A stretch of DNA of 64,000 bases, from NCBI GenBank assembly GCA_019358945.1, contig JAHHIE010000004.1, positions 124,001 through 188,000 on the forward strand, in the 5' to 3' direction. The notes below the pieces were generated by a model. The model was given only the letters and a program-made list of their open reading frames with translations. It made no database searches and was not told where the DNA came from. The position numbers and the translations under genes were made by a program. Shown in pieces: positions 9,233 through 19,100 of this stretch (positions are counted from its first letter, which is position 1; the number at the start of each line of letters is the position of its first letter). Origin of the DNA: Stenomitos rutilans HA7619-LM2 (GTDB lineage: Bacteria; Cyanobacteriota; Cyanobacteriia; Leptolyngbyales; Leptolyngbyaceae).

Positions 9233-9617
9233 AAACATGAGCATCCAGTCGTCGGGAGACGTGGTTTTAGTAAGGCAAGCCGTGCGGCAGGTTGCGGTTG
9301 CGCTCGGTTTCAGCCTGGTAGACCAAACCAAAATTGTGACAGCCGCTAGCGAGTTAGCCCGCAACACGTTGGATTATGGTGGTGGCGGTTTAATGAAGCT
9401 AGAAACCCTTCAAGAAGGGAGCCGCCGGGGCATTAGACTCACGTTTGAAGATGAGGGGCCGGGGATTCCTGACCTTGAACTGGCGCTTAAGGATGGGTAT
9501 ACCACAGGGGGCGGCCTGGGGATGGGGCTGAGCGGTGCCAAACGTCTCGCCAACGAATTTGAGCTTGAGTCCGCTGTGGGAAAAGGCACACGGGTCACGA
9601 TCGTCCGCTGGAAGTGA
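9213..9617 (+). CDS. rsbT: RsbT-like serine/threonine switch kinase
   Basis: Start placed at the ATG at 9213, because AAGGAG (9201-9206) lies 6 nt upstream; the frame stays open further upstream to a GTG at 9174. The resulting 134 residues match the family length of about 133. GHKL-type ATPase motifs are clear: N box SELARNTLDYGGGG, G1 DEGPGIPD, and G2 GGGLGMGLSGAKRL. Role: phosphorylates RsbS/RsbR, and when released it acts on a downstream partner. It overlaps rsbS by 20 bp, so translation is probably coupled. No rsbU, rsbV, rsbW or sigB is nearby, so the output is not the Bacillus sigma-B route. Confidence 0.9.
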   Translation: MTMEKLENMSIQSSGDVVLVRQAVRQVAVALGFSLVDQTKIVTAASELARNTLDYGGGGLMKLETLQEGSRRGIRLTFEDEGPGIPDLELALKDGYTTGGGLGMGLSGAKRLANEFELESAVGKGTRVTIVRWK

Positions 9618-9727
9618 CGGGAAGTAAAAGAGATGCGGCATTAGAGGGATGAGCAAGCAGGCAAACTCGGTCTATGATCGATAGCGTACATAGTTAAGTG
9701 TTTTGAGGGATAAGCGATGACTAATAC

Positions 9728-10735
9728 ATGAAAGAATCGATCGCCATTGCCATTACTGAATCAAGTCAAATAGGCGAAGCCCGACGCGCAGCGCTGGTGT
9801 TGGTCGCTCACCTTGGCTTCAATGCATTAGAGCGGGGCAAAGTGAGCCTTGTAGTCACTGAGCTTGCGAACAATCTCGTACAGCATGGGGGCGGCGGTAT
9901 GGTCTTACTCCAAGCGATTGAGCAACAGTCCATCCTTGGCATCGAGATCTTAGCGCTCGATCAAGGCCGGGGAATGATCGATGTCGATGAGTGCCTGAAA
10001 GACGGCTTCTCTACTAATGGCACCGCAGGCAATGGGCTGGGTGCGGTTCATCGCCTCTCTAGCTTCTTTGAGATCTATGCCCCTCCCACGCAGGGAGCAG
10101 CTATCCTGGCCCAACTTTGGGCAGATGCAACCCACCATCCGTCCGAGAAGGCTCTAGAGGTGAGTGGCGTGTGTCTACCAAAGCGGGGCGAGACGGTTTC
10201 GGGCGATGCCTGGACGTGCCAGGGAGAGCATCACCGTTGTTTGCTGTTAGTAGTCGATGGCCTGGGGCATGGGCCTGCTGCTGCCAGCGCTGCGGCTGCC
10301 GCCTTGAGAGTATTTCAGGAGCAGCATCACCGATCGCCCCATCTGATGATTGAAGCCGCCCACGCGGCTCTACGCAGTACCAGGGGTGCCGCACTGGCGA
10401 TCGCTGAAATCAATTTTGAGCACCAGTCGGTTCGCTTTGCTGGCATTGGCAATATTGCAGCGAGTTTGTCTTCTCCCACGGAGCACCGCAGCTTAGTCTC
10501 TCACAATGGTACAGTCGGGCATGAGGTGCGTAAAATTCAAGAGTTTACCTACCCCTGGTACGAGCAGGGACTTTTGATTATGCATTCTGATGGTTTGGGC
10601 ACTCAGTGGAAGCTCGATCGCTACCCAGGCTTGAGCCAAAAACATCCCAGCCTGATCGCTGGGGTGCTGTACCGAGACTTTCACCGAGAGCGCGACGATG
10701 TGACCGTAGTAGTCGCCAAAGGAAAGGGCCTATGA
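9728..10735 (+). CDS. RsbT-like ATPase fused to SpoIIE/RsbX-like PP2C phosphatase
   Basis: 335 residues in two domains. Residues 1-130 are a GHKL switch-kinase-like domain (VTELANNLVQHGGGG, DQGRGMIDVD, GNGLGAVHRL). Residues 140-335 are a SpoIIE-type PP2C phosphatase with metal-ligand motifs SGDAW, VVDGLGHGPAAA, SDGLGTQ and RDDVTVVV. By comparison with RsbX it would dephosphorylate the stressosome STAS proteins and reset the module. Its fused ATPase domain could dock it there. It starts 110 bp after rsbT, and its stop overlaps the next start as ATGA. Confidence 0.85.
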   Translation: MKESIAIAITESSQIGEARRAALVLVAHLGFNALERGKVSLVVTELANNLVQHGGGGMVLLQAIEQQSILGIEILALDQGRGMIDVDECLKDGFSTNGTAGNGLGAVHRLSSFFEIYAPPTQGAAILAQLWADATHHPSEKALEVSGVCLPKRGETVSGDAWTCQGEHHRCLLLVVDGLGHGPAAASAAAAALRVFQEQHHRSPHLMIEAAHAALRSTRGAALAIAEINFEHQSVRFAGIGNIAASLSSPTEHRSLVSHNGTVGHEVRKIQEFTYPWYEQGLLIMHSDGLGTQWKLDRYPGLSQKHPSLIAGVLYRDFHRERDDVTVVVAKGKGL

Positions 10736-12876
10736 CAACCCTCTTCACCCTTACCGTGCACTATGAACAGGATGTGGTGCAGTCTCGGCAGCGAACGCGC
10801 GAACTTGCCGAGCAGTTGAGCTTTGAAACTCAAGACCAGGTGCGACTGGCAACCGCTGTGTCAGAGCTTGCCCGCAATGCGTTTCAGTATGCGGGTGGCG
10901 GCACCGTTGCCTATAGCGTAGAAGGCGATCCGCAAATGTTTCTGGTGCGGGTGCAAGATCAAAGGGTGGGCATTCCCCATCGTGATGACGTTTTGGAGGG
11001 GCGCTATGCCTCTTCCACAGGAATAGGTGTGGGCATTGTCGGCACTCGCAGACTCGTAGATTTCTTTGAGATTGAATCGCCGCCAGACGAGAGAACGACC
11101 GTGATCGTGGGTAAGTGGTTGCCAAAGCAGGCACCCATTTTAACCGCTTCACACTTGCAGCAGCTTCGAGAGGCGGTGATGGCGCGATCGCCCCAAAACC
11201 CCTACGACGAAATTCAGCGGCAAAACCAGGAACTGCTGCGGGCAATGGCAGATTTGCGGAAGCGAGAAGAAGAACTGACCCAGCTCAATCAAGAATTAGA
11301 AGACACTAATCGCGGCGTGGTGGCTCTGTATGCCGAACTGGATGAGAAGGCCAACGCCCTGCAACAGGCCAATGAGCTAAAAACCCGCTTTCTCTCCAAT
11401 ATGAGCCATGAGTTTCGCACACCGCTTAACTCTGTCCTGTCGCTCTCTCGGATGCTGCTGGCTCGGATGGATGGCGACCTGACCGCAGAACAAGAAAAGC
11501 AAGTCACCTTTATTCAACATGCGGCAGATGGCCTGTCGGAACTGGTGAACGATCTGCTGGATCTGGCTAAGGTCGAGGCGGGCAAAACCGAGGTGCGTCC
11601 CAGTGCCTTTGCAGTCAGCGATTTATTTGGCACCTTGAGAGGTATGCTGCGCCCCTTATTGGTCGAAGGCGCATCGGTAGCGCTCATCTTTGAGGAACCC
11701 GATGGCTTGCCAACGCTCTACAGCGATGAGGGCAAAGTCGCTCAAATTATCCGGAATTTTATCTCCAATGCGCTCAAATTTACGGAGCAGGGAGAGGTGC
11801 GAGTGAGCGCCCGAAAGACCGACCATCTGATCACGCTCTCGGTGTCTGATACCGGAATTGGGATTACGCCTGACGATCAAGAGCGCATTTTTGAAGATTT
11901 TGTGCAAATTGAGTCTCATCTGCAAAAGCAGGTGAAAGGGACGGGATTGGGCTTGCCGTTGTCTCGGAAGCTGGCAGAGCTGCTGGGTGGCAGTCTTTCG
12001 GTGCGTAGCCAGCCAGGGCAGGGGTCTATGTTTGCCGTGACGCTGCCGATCGTCTACCCCCATGTAACGGAGCGCCCTCCTCTGCAACCACCCACCCCGC
12101 TCAAAGCAACCCATCTACCCATTCTCGCCGTTGAAGACCATACCGAAACGCTCTTTATTTACGAGAAGCATCTACAAGAGTCACGCTATCAGCTCATTGC
12201 AGCGCGAACGCTAGCAGAGGCGAGGCAAGCCCTACAGCAACTGCGCCCGGCGGCGATCGTGCTCGACATTCTGCTTGATAGGCAAAACGGCTGGACATTT
12301 TTGCGCGAACTCAAAAGCGATGACGCCACTCGCGCGATTCCTGTCCTGGTTATTACAGTCGTTGATAACGAGAAGCAGGCGCTGGCACTGGGAGCAGATG
12401 GCTTTTTAATTAAGCCTGTAGAGAGATTGCCCTTGCTCAACAAGATCAATACGCTAGTTAAGCAGGGCAACGCCCAAACGCTCTTACTCATTGATGATGA
12501 TCCAGCCTACCGATATGTGGTGAAACAGGTATTGGCAAGCACTCCCTTGCAGATTTTAGAAGCCGCAAACGGACAGGAAGGGTTGGCGCTGGCAGAACGC
12601 GAACAGCCAGAAGCCATTTTGCTTGACCTCGAAATGCCAGATGTGAATGGACTGGCTGTCCTCGATCGCCTTAAGGAAACCGCCACGACTCGATCGATTC
12701 CCGTGATCATTCACTCCTCTATACAATTGGATGCAGAGCAGTTGGATGCAGAAGCGCAACGTCGCTTAGCGGCACAGAGTATTGCCATTCTGTCAAAAGA
12801 AACGACTGCTCAGGCAGGCGCAACAACACCCCTTCGAGCGGCGCTGGTTAGGGCAGGACTCGTTTTAGATGCGTAA
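10732..12876 (+). CDS. RsbT-like/histidine kinase/double receiver hybrid protein
   Basis: Start chosen at the ATG at 10732, which overlaps the upstream stop as ATGA, giving 714 residues; the frame is open to 10606 but that would overlap the phosphatase by 130 bp. Domains: switch-kinase-like GHKL ATPase (1-125; N box VSELARNAFQYAGGG, degenerate G1 DQRVGIPH), coiled coil (about 160-220), HisKA with His226 in NMSHEFRTPLN, HATPase_c (about 330-445), receiver 1 with Asp512, and receiver 2 with Asp632 (LLDLEMP). No membrane segment, so cytoplasmic. An RsbT-like module joined to a phosphorelay kinase suggests the stressosome signal is handed to two-component chemistry. Confidence 0.85.
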   Translation: MTTLFTLTVHYEQDVVQSRQRTRELAEQLSFETQDQVRLATAVSELARNAFQYAGGGTVAYSVEGDPQMFLVRVQDQRVGIPHRDDVLEGRYASSTGIGVGIVGTRRLVDFFEIESPPDERTTVIVGKWLPKQAPILTASHLQQLREAVMARSPQNPYDEIQRQNQELLRAMADLRKREEELTQLNQELEDTNRGVVALYAELDEKANALQQANELKTRFLSNMSHEFRTPLNSVLSLSRMLLARMDGDLTAEQEKQVTFIQHAADGLSELVNDLLDLAKVEAGKTEVRPSAFAVSDLFGTLRGMLRPLLVEGASVALIFEEPDGLPTLYSDEGKVAQIIRNFISNALKFTEQGEVRVSARKTDHLITLSVSDTGIGITPDDQERIFEDFVQIESHLQKQVKGTGLGLPLSRKLAELLGGSLSVRSQPGQGSMFAVTLPIVYPHVTERPPLQPPTPLKATHLPILAVEDHTETLFIYEKHLQESRYQLIAARTLAEARQALQQLRPAAIVLDILLDRQNGWTFLRELKSDDATRAIPVLVITVVDNEKQALALGADGFLIKPVERLPLLNKINTLVKQGNAQTLLLIDDDPAYRYVVKQVLASTPLQILEAANGQEGLALAEREQPEAILLDLEMPDVNGLAVLDRLKETATTRSIPVIIHSSIQLDAEQLDAEAQRRLAAQSIAILSKETTAQAGATTPLRAALVRAGLVLDA

Positions 12877-12887
12877 GGAGAACGGTT

Positions 12888-15362
12888 ATGCCTGAGCCAC
12901 AGTTAACCATCCTGCACGTTGATGACAACGAGGCCAATCGGTATGTGGTTACGCGGATTTTGCAGCAGGCAGGCTTTGTCGTTGTGGAGGCCGCAACCGG
13001 GGCCGCAGGGTTGGCCGCGATCGCCGAGCATCAGCCAGCCTTAGTCATTCTGGATGTGAAATTGCCCGACTTAGGCGGCTTTGAAGTGTGCCGCCAGATC
13101 AAAGCTAACCCTGAAACAGCTTTTATCCCAGTGCTGCACCTTTCGGCTACGTTTACCCAAAGCCATGATAAAGCCCAAGGCTTAGATAGCGGTGCAGATG
13201 CCTATCTCGCGCAGCCCGTTGACCCCATTGAACTGGTCGCTACGGTGCGATCGCTGCTCCGCATTCGTCAGGCAGAGGAGTCGGCTCTGTCATCTGCACG
13301 AGGCTGGCAAACTACGTTTGACTCGATCAATGACAGTGTATGCCTGGTTGACCAGGCAGGTAAAATTCTACGCTGCAACCAGGCCATGAGCCAATTGTTC
13401 TGCAAGCCTTGCGATGCCCTCTTAGGTCAGGTTCACTATGAGTCAATGGCAGCAACGCTAGGTATGGGAAGTGGTACCTGCTTTCGCCTCGCCAAAGAAA
13501 CACAGCAGCGCCAAGTTGTAGAATTTCAGGCGCAAGGACGATGGTTTGCCAAAACAATGGATCCCGTTTTGGATGAGCATGGTACCTTTACTGGAGCTGT
13601 TTTTATCCTGACAGATATTACCGATCGCAAACAGGCCGAAGCGGCGTTGCGAGAAAGTGAAGAACTGAAGCAACGCATCCTCGATAGCAGTAAAGACTGC
13701 ATTAAAGTTTTAACGTTTAACAGCGAAATTACCTATATCAATGCAGGCGGACTATCGCTTTTGGAGATTGAAGACCCAACACTCATTTTGGGCGCTCCCT
13801 GGCTTGACTTTTGGCAAGGCGAGGATCATGAAAAGGCGAAGACGGCGATCGCGGCAGCTAGAGCAGGCCATACCGGACAGTTTCAAGGCTACCTCCCTAC
13901 TCACAAGGGCATACCCAAATGGTGGGACAGCATTGTCACGCCCGTGCAGAATGCCTCTGGACAGGTAACTCAACTCCTGGCAATCTCGCGCGACATCACA
14001 AAGCAAAAATACGCAGACGCTGAACGTGACCAATTGCTGGCGCGTGAGCAAGCTGCCCGTGAGCAAGCTGAAACCGCCAATCGGATCAAAGATGAGTTTT
14101 TGGCGGTATTGTCCCATGAGCTGCGATCGCCCCTCAATCCCATTTTGGGTTGGGCCAGAATTTTGCAAACAAGCCAGCAGGACGAAGCCAGAACGCAGTA
14201 CGCCCTGGAGACGATCGAGCGCAATGCCAAACTACAGGCACAACTCATCGAAGACTTGCTGGATGTCTCCCGCATTTTGCAAGGCAAGTTGAGCTTAAAC
14301 AAAGGTTCAATCAGTTTAGCGGTTACCATCAGAGCGGCGCTTGAAACGGTGCGCCTTGCGGCTGAGGCAAAAAACATTCAAATCCACACCATGCTGGAAC
14401 CAGAGGTTGGGCAAGTATTGGGCGACTCCAGCCGTCTGCAACAGGTTATGTGGAATTTGCTTACCAACGCCGTAAAATTTACCTCTCACGGAGGTGACAT
14501 TGAGGTACGGCTAGAGCAGGTCGAGGTCGAGAATGCACAAGAGGCTATCAGCATGGGGCAACGGGTGGGGGAACACGGAACGTTACATGTCACCCACCCT
14601 GATGCATTCGGAGCCGCTACGCAAACGTCCCCCCACTCTCCACTCCTCACCCTCCACTCCCTTTCCTACGCTCAGATCACTGTCAAGGATACGGGAAAAG
14701 GCATCGCTCTCAACTTCTTGCCTTACGTCTTTGACTACTTCCGCCAAGCCGATAGTACAACGACGCGCAGCTTTGGCGGCTTAGGGCTGGGTCTCGCGAT
14801 CGTGCGTCATCTGGTTGAGCTACACGGTGGTACTGTTTGTGTCACCAGTCCTGGAGACGGCCAGGGCGCAACGTTCGTCGTCCAGCTTCCCATTATGACG
14901 GTGGCAAAACTACATCCAGAGCATACCGTGTCTCATCATGACTCCCATCTGGATCTGCATGATTTGAACGTGCTGTTTGTCGATGACGATCGCGATTCGC
15001 GCGAGTTAATTACCTTTTTGCTCAGACAATATGGAGCCAGCGTGACGGAAGTTGCCTCAGCTAGTGAAGCCCTGAGTAGCTTGAGAGACACCACCTTTGA
15101 TTTGCTGATTAGCGATATTGGAATGCCTACAATGGACGGTTATGCTTTAATGCGTCAGATTAGAGCGCAAACGGCTGAGCAGGGCAGTAGCATTCCCGCG
15201 ATCGCGCTCACGGCCTATGCAGGCGAAATTGACCAGAAGCAAGCGCTTGCCGCTGGCTTTCAGCAGCACCTGACGAAACCCGTGGAGCCAGAACTCCTGA
15301 TGCAAACGATCAGGACGTTTATGGAAACGCGTGGCAAGGTTCGTACTGTGGAATACTCCTAG
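12888..15362 (+). CDS. Receiver-PAS-PAS-histidine kinase-receiver hybrid
   Basis: 824 residues, starting 11 bp after the previous gene behind AAGGAG. Order: N-terminal receiver (Asp56 in ILDVKLPD), PAS (about 140-250), second PAS (about 255-375), HisKA with His410 (LSHELRSPLNP), HATPase_c (about 515-680) and C-terminal receiver (Asp743 in ISDIGMP). The N-terminal receiver could accept phosphate from the preceding hybrid kinase, making a relay. Odd feature: a Pro/Ser/Thr/His-rich insertion of about 40 residues (DNA about 14,530-14,670) interrupts the ATPase domain between the N-box region and KDTGKGI. It reads like intergenic repeat DNA. Confidence 0.88.
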   Translation: MPEPQLTILHVDDNEANRYVVTRILQQAGFVVVEAATGAAGLAAIAEHQPALVILDVKLPDLGGFEVCRQIKANPETAFIPVLHLSATFTQSHDKAQGLDSGADAYLAQPVDPIELVATVRSLLRIRQAEESALSSARGWQTTFDSINDSVCLVDQAGKILRCNQAMSQLFCKPCDALLGQVHYESMAATLGMGSGTCFRLAKETQQRQVVEFQAQGRWFAKTMDPVLDEHGTFTGAVFILTDITDRKQAEAALRESEELKQRILDSSKDCIKVLTFNSEITYINAGGLSLLEIEDPTLILGAPWLDFWQGEDHEKAKTAIAAARAGHTGQFQGYLPTHKGIPKWWDSIVTPVQNASGQVTQLLAISRDITKQKYADAERDQLLAREQAAREQAETANRIKDEFLAVLSHELRSPLNPILGWARILQTSQQDEARTQYALETIERNAKLQAQLIEDLLDVSRILQGKLSLNKGSISLAVTIRAALETVRLAAEAKNIQIHTMLEPEVGQVLGDSSRLQQVMWNLLTNAVKFTSHGGDIEVRLEQVEVENAQEAISMGQRVGEHGTLHVTHPDAFGAATQTSPHSPLLTLHSLSYAQITVKDTGKGIALNFLPYVFDYFRQADSTTTRSFGGLGLGLAIVRHLVELHGGTVCVTSPGDGQGATFVVQLPIMTVAKLHPEHTVSHHDSHLDLHDLNVLFVDDDRDSRELITFLLRQYGASVTEVASASEALSSLRDTTFDLLISDIGMPTMDGYALMRQIRAQTAEQGSSIPAIALTAYAGEIDQKQALAAGFQQHLTKPVEPELLMQTIRTFMETRGKVRTVEYS

Positions 15363-15407
15363 CGCGTAGCAACGTCGAAGCTCGATCGATCGCCTGACAT
15401 TGAACCT

Positions 15408-15716
15408 CTACCGATCTTGCTGTGTCTTTAGATCTGCCATGAGAAGGTTGATGCGCTCTGCCACATCCGCCCGCCCATCGGGGTCAGCTTCACGAAGAAA
15501 GACATCCAAAAGAAACCAGCGACACAGATCGGGATCGGTCTGCACCAGACGAAGAATCACCCCGTTAATGACTTCTGTGGTCAAGGCACTGGGCAGTCGC
15601 TGTAATTCATCTCGGATCACCAGAGCATTGTCCAAGTCCTGAGTTTGATAGGCACTCACGATCGCCTTAACGACGGTATCAATCAAATCATCAAGCTTTA
15701 GCTCTACATCATCCAT
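15408..15716 (-). CDS. Conserved-looking small helical protein, unknown function
   Basis: About 102 residues if the ATG at 15716 is used; the frame also extends to a TTG at 15734. Predicted all-helical and acidic, with DxLDNALVIRDELQRLP and a C-terminal helix rich in Leu and Asp. It is not recognised as a known family. It sits antisense between two hybrid kinases, facing the end of the receiver-PAS kinase gene. It could be a helical adaptor for these kinases, but nothing in the sequence proves this. Confidence 0.5.
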   Translation of the reverse strand: MDDVELKLDDLIDTVVKAIVSAYQTQDLDNALVIRDELQRLPSALTTEVINGVILRLVQTDPDLCRWFLLDVFLREADPDGRADVAERINLLMADLKTQQDR

Positions 15717-15768
15717 GTTGCTGGTCGGGGGCAAAAGACGTTCTCTTGAGAATGGTACAAGATTTAAG

Positions 15769-16008
15769 TTCAGGACTTACGCACATTCTCGCAAAACTGC
15801 CCCTACCCCCAACTTTGGGGGAGTAAGCACTTAAAGTCCCCCAGAATTGGAGGCTTAAAGCCCTTTGGGCATACAAGAAAAGGGGGTAACTGCGTAATAC
15901 CGATTTAAAGAATGACGGCTACAGATCAATCGGTGGGTAGGGGCAAGGCAATGCCTTGCCCCTACAGGATGTGTCGCATTTTCAATTCAAATTGGTATAA
16001 GTCCTGAA
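15769..16008. mobile_element. Composite MITE-like repeat, AGGACTTACGCA family
   Basis: Outer 11-bp arms ttcaggactta (15769-15779) and taagtcctgaa (15998-16008) are perfect inverted repeats. Inside, aggacttacgca (15772-15783) is answered imperfectly by tgcgtaatac (15891-15900). The core has the shared C-run/G-run modules and ccctttgggcatacaa. It is followed by a 14-bp palindrome gtaggggcaaggca/tgccttgcccctac (15937-15965). The core segment around 15,855-15,885 is nearly the same as the reverse complement of the element at 46.8 kb. It lies in the shared upstream region of the small helical protein and the poly-HAMP kinase. Confidence 0.6.
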
Positions 16009-16189
16009 GTTAACCAATCGCCATCTATCCTCTACCTTAAGACAGACCCCCTTCGAGATACACCTCAACCATAATGAGTACTTATCATGCTTCCTGCGGT
16101 TCTGCCCCAGGTTGATTGTTGCTCTGCCATTGGCACACATGATTGCCAGCATTCGTAACAGCCATCTCTCCTGTGAAAAGGATTTTGCC

Positions 16190-19100
16190 ATGCCCACTGC
16201 ACAAGTACCTGCCAATACAGATAATCTCGACCCAAAGCAGCTCTTAAATATTCTGACAGAGATTAAAAAAGGTAATTTTTCAGTCCGCATGTCGATCGAC
16301 CAGACAGGGATTGCGGGCAAAATTGCCGATACGCTCAATGACATCATTGATATGAATGAGCGACTCACCAGCGAGCTAGAGCATATTGGTACGGTGGTGG
16401 GTAAAGAAGGCAAAATCAATGAACGCGCCTCTCTGGGCAGTGCGAAAGGCTCCTGGAAAGCCAGCGTTGATTCTGTGAACACGCTCATTAGCGACCTGGT
16501 GCAGCCGACCGCAGAAACGGCGCGGGTGATTCGGGCGGTAGCGAATGGGGATTTGTCACAGACGATCGCCACCGAAATCGATGGCAGACCCTTGCAAGGG
16601 GAGTTCCTCCAAACGGCACGCATTGTCAATACGATGGTGGATCAGCTCAACTCCTTCGCCTCTGAGGTCACGCGGGTCGCACGCGAAGTGGGTACGGAAG
16701 GCAAACTGGGTGTACAGGCAGAAGTAAAAGGCGTGGCGGGCACCTGGAAAGACCTCACCGATAGCGTGAACTCGATGGCAGGCAACCTGACCGCACAAGT
16801 CCGGAACATCGCCGAAGTGACGACCGCTGTAGCGAACGGCGATTTGTCCAAAAAAATCACGGTGGATGTCAAAGGTGAAATCCTGGAGCTAAAAGACACG
16901 ATCAATGTGATGGTGGATCAGCTTAACTCTTTCGCCTCGGAAGTCACCAGGGTCGCGCGCGAGGTAGGCACGGAAGGCAAACTGGGCGTGCAGGCAGAAG
17001 TAAAAGGCGTGGCGGGCACCTGGAAAGACCTCACCGACTCCGTGAACTTGATGGCAGGCAACCTGACGGCACAGGTGCGGAACATTGCCGAAGTGACCAC
17101 GGCTGTAGCGAATGGCGATCTGTCCAAAAAAATCACGGTCGATGTCAAAGGCGAAATTCTAGAGCTGAAAAATACCGTCAACATCATGGTGGATCAGCTC
17201 AACTCTTTCGCCTCTGAGGTGACGCGGGTGGCGCGCGAAGTGGGCGCAGACGGTAAGTTGGGTGGTCAGGCACAAGTCCGTGGGGTGGCTGGTACGTGGA
17301 AAGACCTGACGGACTCCGTAAACTTCATGGCAGGCTCCCTAACGGCACAGGTACGGAACATCGCCGAAGTGACCACCGCCGTAGCCAATGGCGATCTGTC
17401 CAAAAAAATTACGGTGGATGTGAAAGGTGAGATTCTAGAGCTAAAAAATACCATCAACACAATGGTGGATCAGCTCAATTCCTTTGCCTCGGAGGTCACA
17501 CGGGTCGCGCGAGAAGTGGGTACGGAAGGCAAACTGGGCGTGCAGGCGGAAGTCCGAGGCGTGGCAGGTACCTGGAAGGATTTGACGGATAACGTGAACT
17601 CGATGGCAGGCAACCTGACCGGACAGGTGCGAAATATTGCAGAGGTGGCAACGGCGATCGCCAACGGTGACCTCTCCAAGAAAATTACGGTGGATGTCAA
17701 AGGTGAAATTCTAGAGCTAAAAAATACCATCAACATCATGGTGGATCAGCTCAATTCCTTCGCCTCGGAAGTCACTAGAGTGGCGCGAGAAGTGGGTTCC
17801 GAAGGCAAGCTGGGTGGTCAGGCCGACGTGAAAGGCGTAGCAGGCACCTGGAAAGACCTGACGGACTCCGTGAACTTCATGGCAGGTAGCTTAACGGCGC
17901 AAGTGCGGAACATCGCCGAAGTGACCACCGCTGTAGCCAACGGCGACCTCTCCAAAAAAATCACCGTGGATGTGAAAGGTGAAATCCTGGAGCTAAAAGA
18001 CACCATTAATGTCATGGTGGATCAGCTCAACTCCTTTGCCTCGGAAGTCACCAGAGTGGCGCGCGAAGTGGGTTCCGAAGGAAAGCTGGGTGTACAGGCC
18101 GACGTGAAAGGCGTAGCAGGCACCTGGAAAGACCTGACGGACTCCGTGAACTCAATGGCAGGCAACCTGACGGCACAGGTACGAAATATTGCGGAAGTGA
18201 CGACCGCTGTAGCCAATGGCGACCTCTCCAAGAAAATCACCGTGCAGGTAAAGGGCGAGATCCTGGAGCTAAAAGACACCATCAACGTCATGGTGGATCA
18301 ACTCAGTTCCTTTGCCTCTGAGGTAACGCGGGTCGCGCGCGAAGTGGGTACGGAGGGCAAGCTGGGTGTGCAGGCAGAAGTACGCGGCGTAGCAGGCACC
18401 TGGAAAGACTTGACCGACTCCGTGAACTCGATGGCAGGCAACTTGACCGCCCAGGTACGGAACATTGCCGAAGTGACGACCGCTGTAGCCAATGGCGACC
18501 TCTCCAAAAAAATCACGGTGGATGTGAAAGGCGAAATTTTAGAGCTGAAAAACACCATCAACGTCATGGTGGATCAACTCAGTTCCTTTGCCTCTGAGGT
18601 AACCAGGGTGGCGCGCGAAGTGGGTTCCGAAGGGCGACTGGGCGTGCAGGCCGATGTCCGTGGGGTTGCAGGCACCTGGAAAGACCTGACGGATTCGGTG
18701 AATTTCATGGCAGGCAGTTTGACCGCCCAGGTACGGAATATTGCGGCGGTCACGACGGCAGTTGCGAACGGTGACCTGTCGAAGAAAATTACGGTAGATG
18801 TGAAGGGCGAAATTCTGGAGCTGAAGAACACCGTCAACACGATGGTGGATCAGCTTAATTCCTTCGCTTCTGAGGTGACACGGGTGGCGCGCGAAGTGGG
18901 AACGGAGGGCAAGCTGGGCGTACAGGCCGAAGTACGCGGGGTTGCAGGCACCTGGAAAGATCTGACGGATTCCGTGAACTTTATGGCAGGCTCACTCACC
19001 GCACAGGTACGAAACATTGCGGAAGTGACGACCGCTGTAGCCAATGGCGACCTCTCCAAAAAAATCACGGTGGATGTGAAGGGCGAAATTCTAGAGCTGA

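Noticed and set aside
9213-11110. Search for sigma-B, RsbU, RsbV and RsbW next to the stressosome genes
   Set aside because: None is present between 7.5 and 25 kb; the PP2C domain is fused to an RsbT-like ATPase and has no RsbU N-terminal domain.
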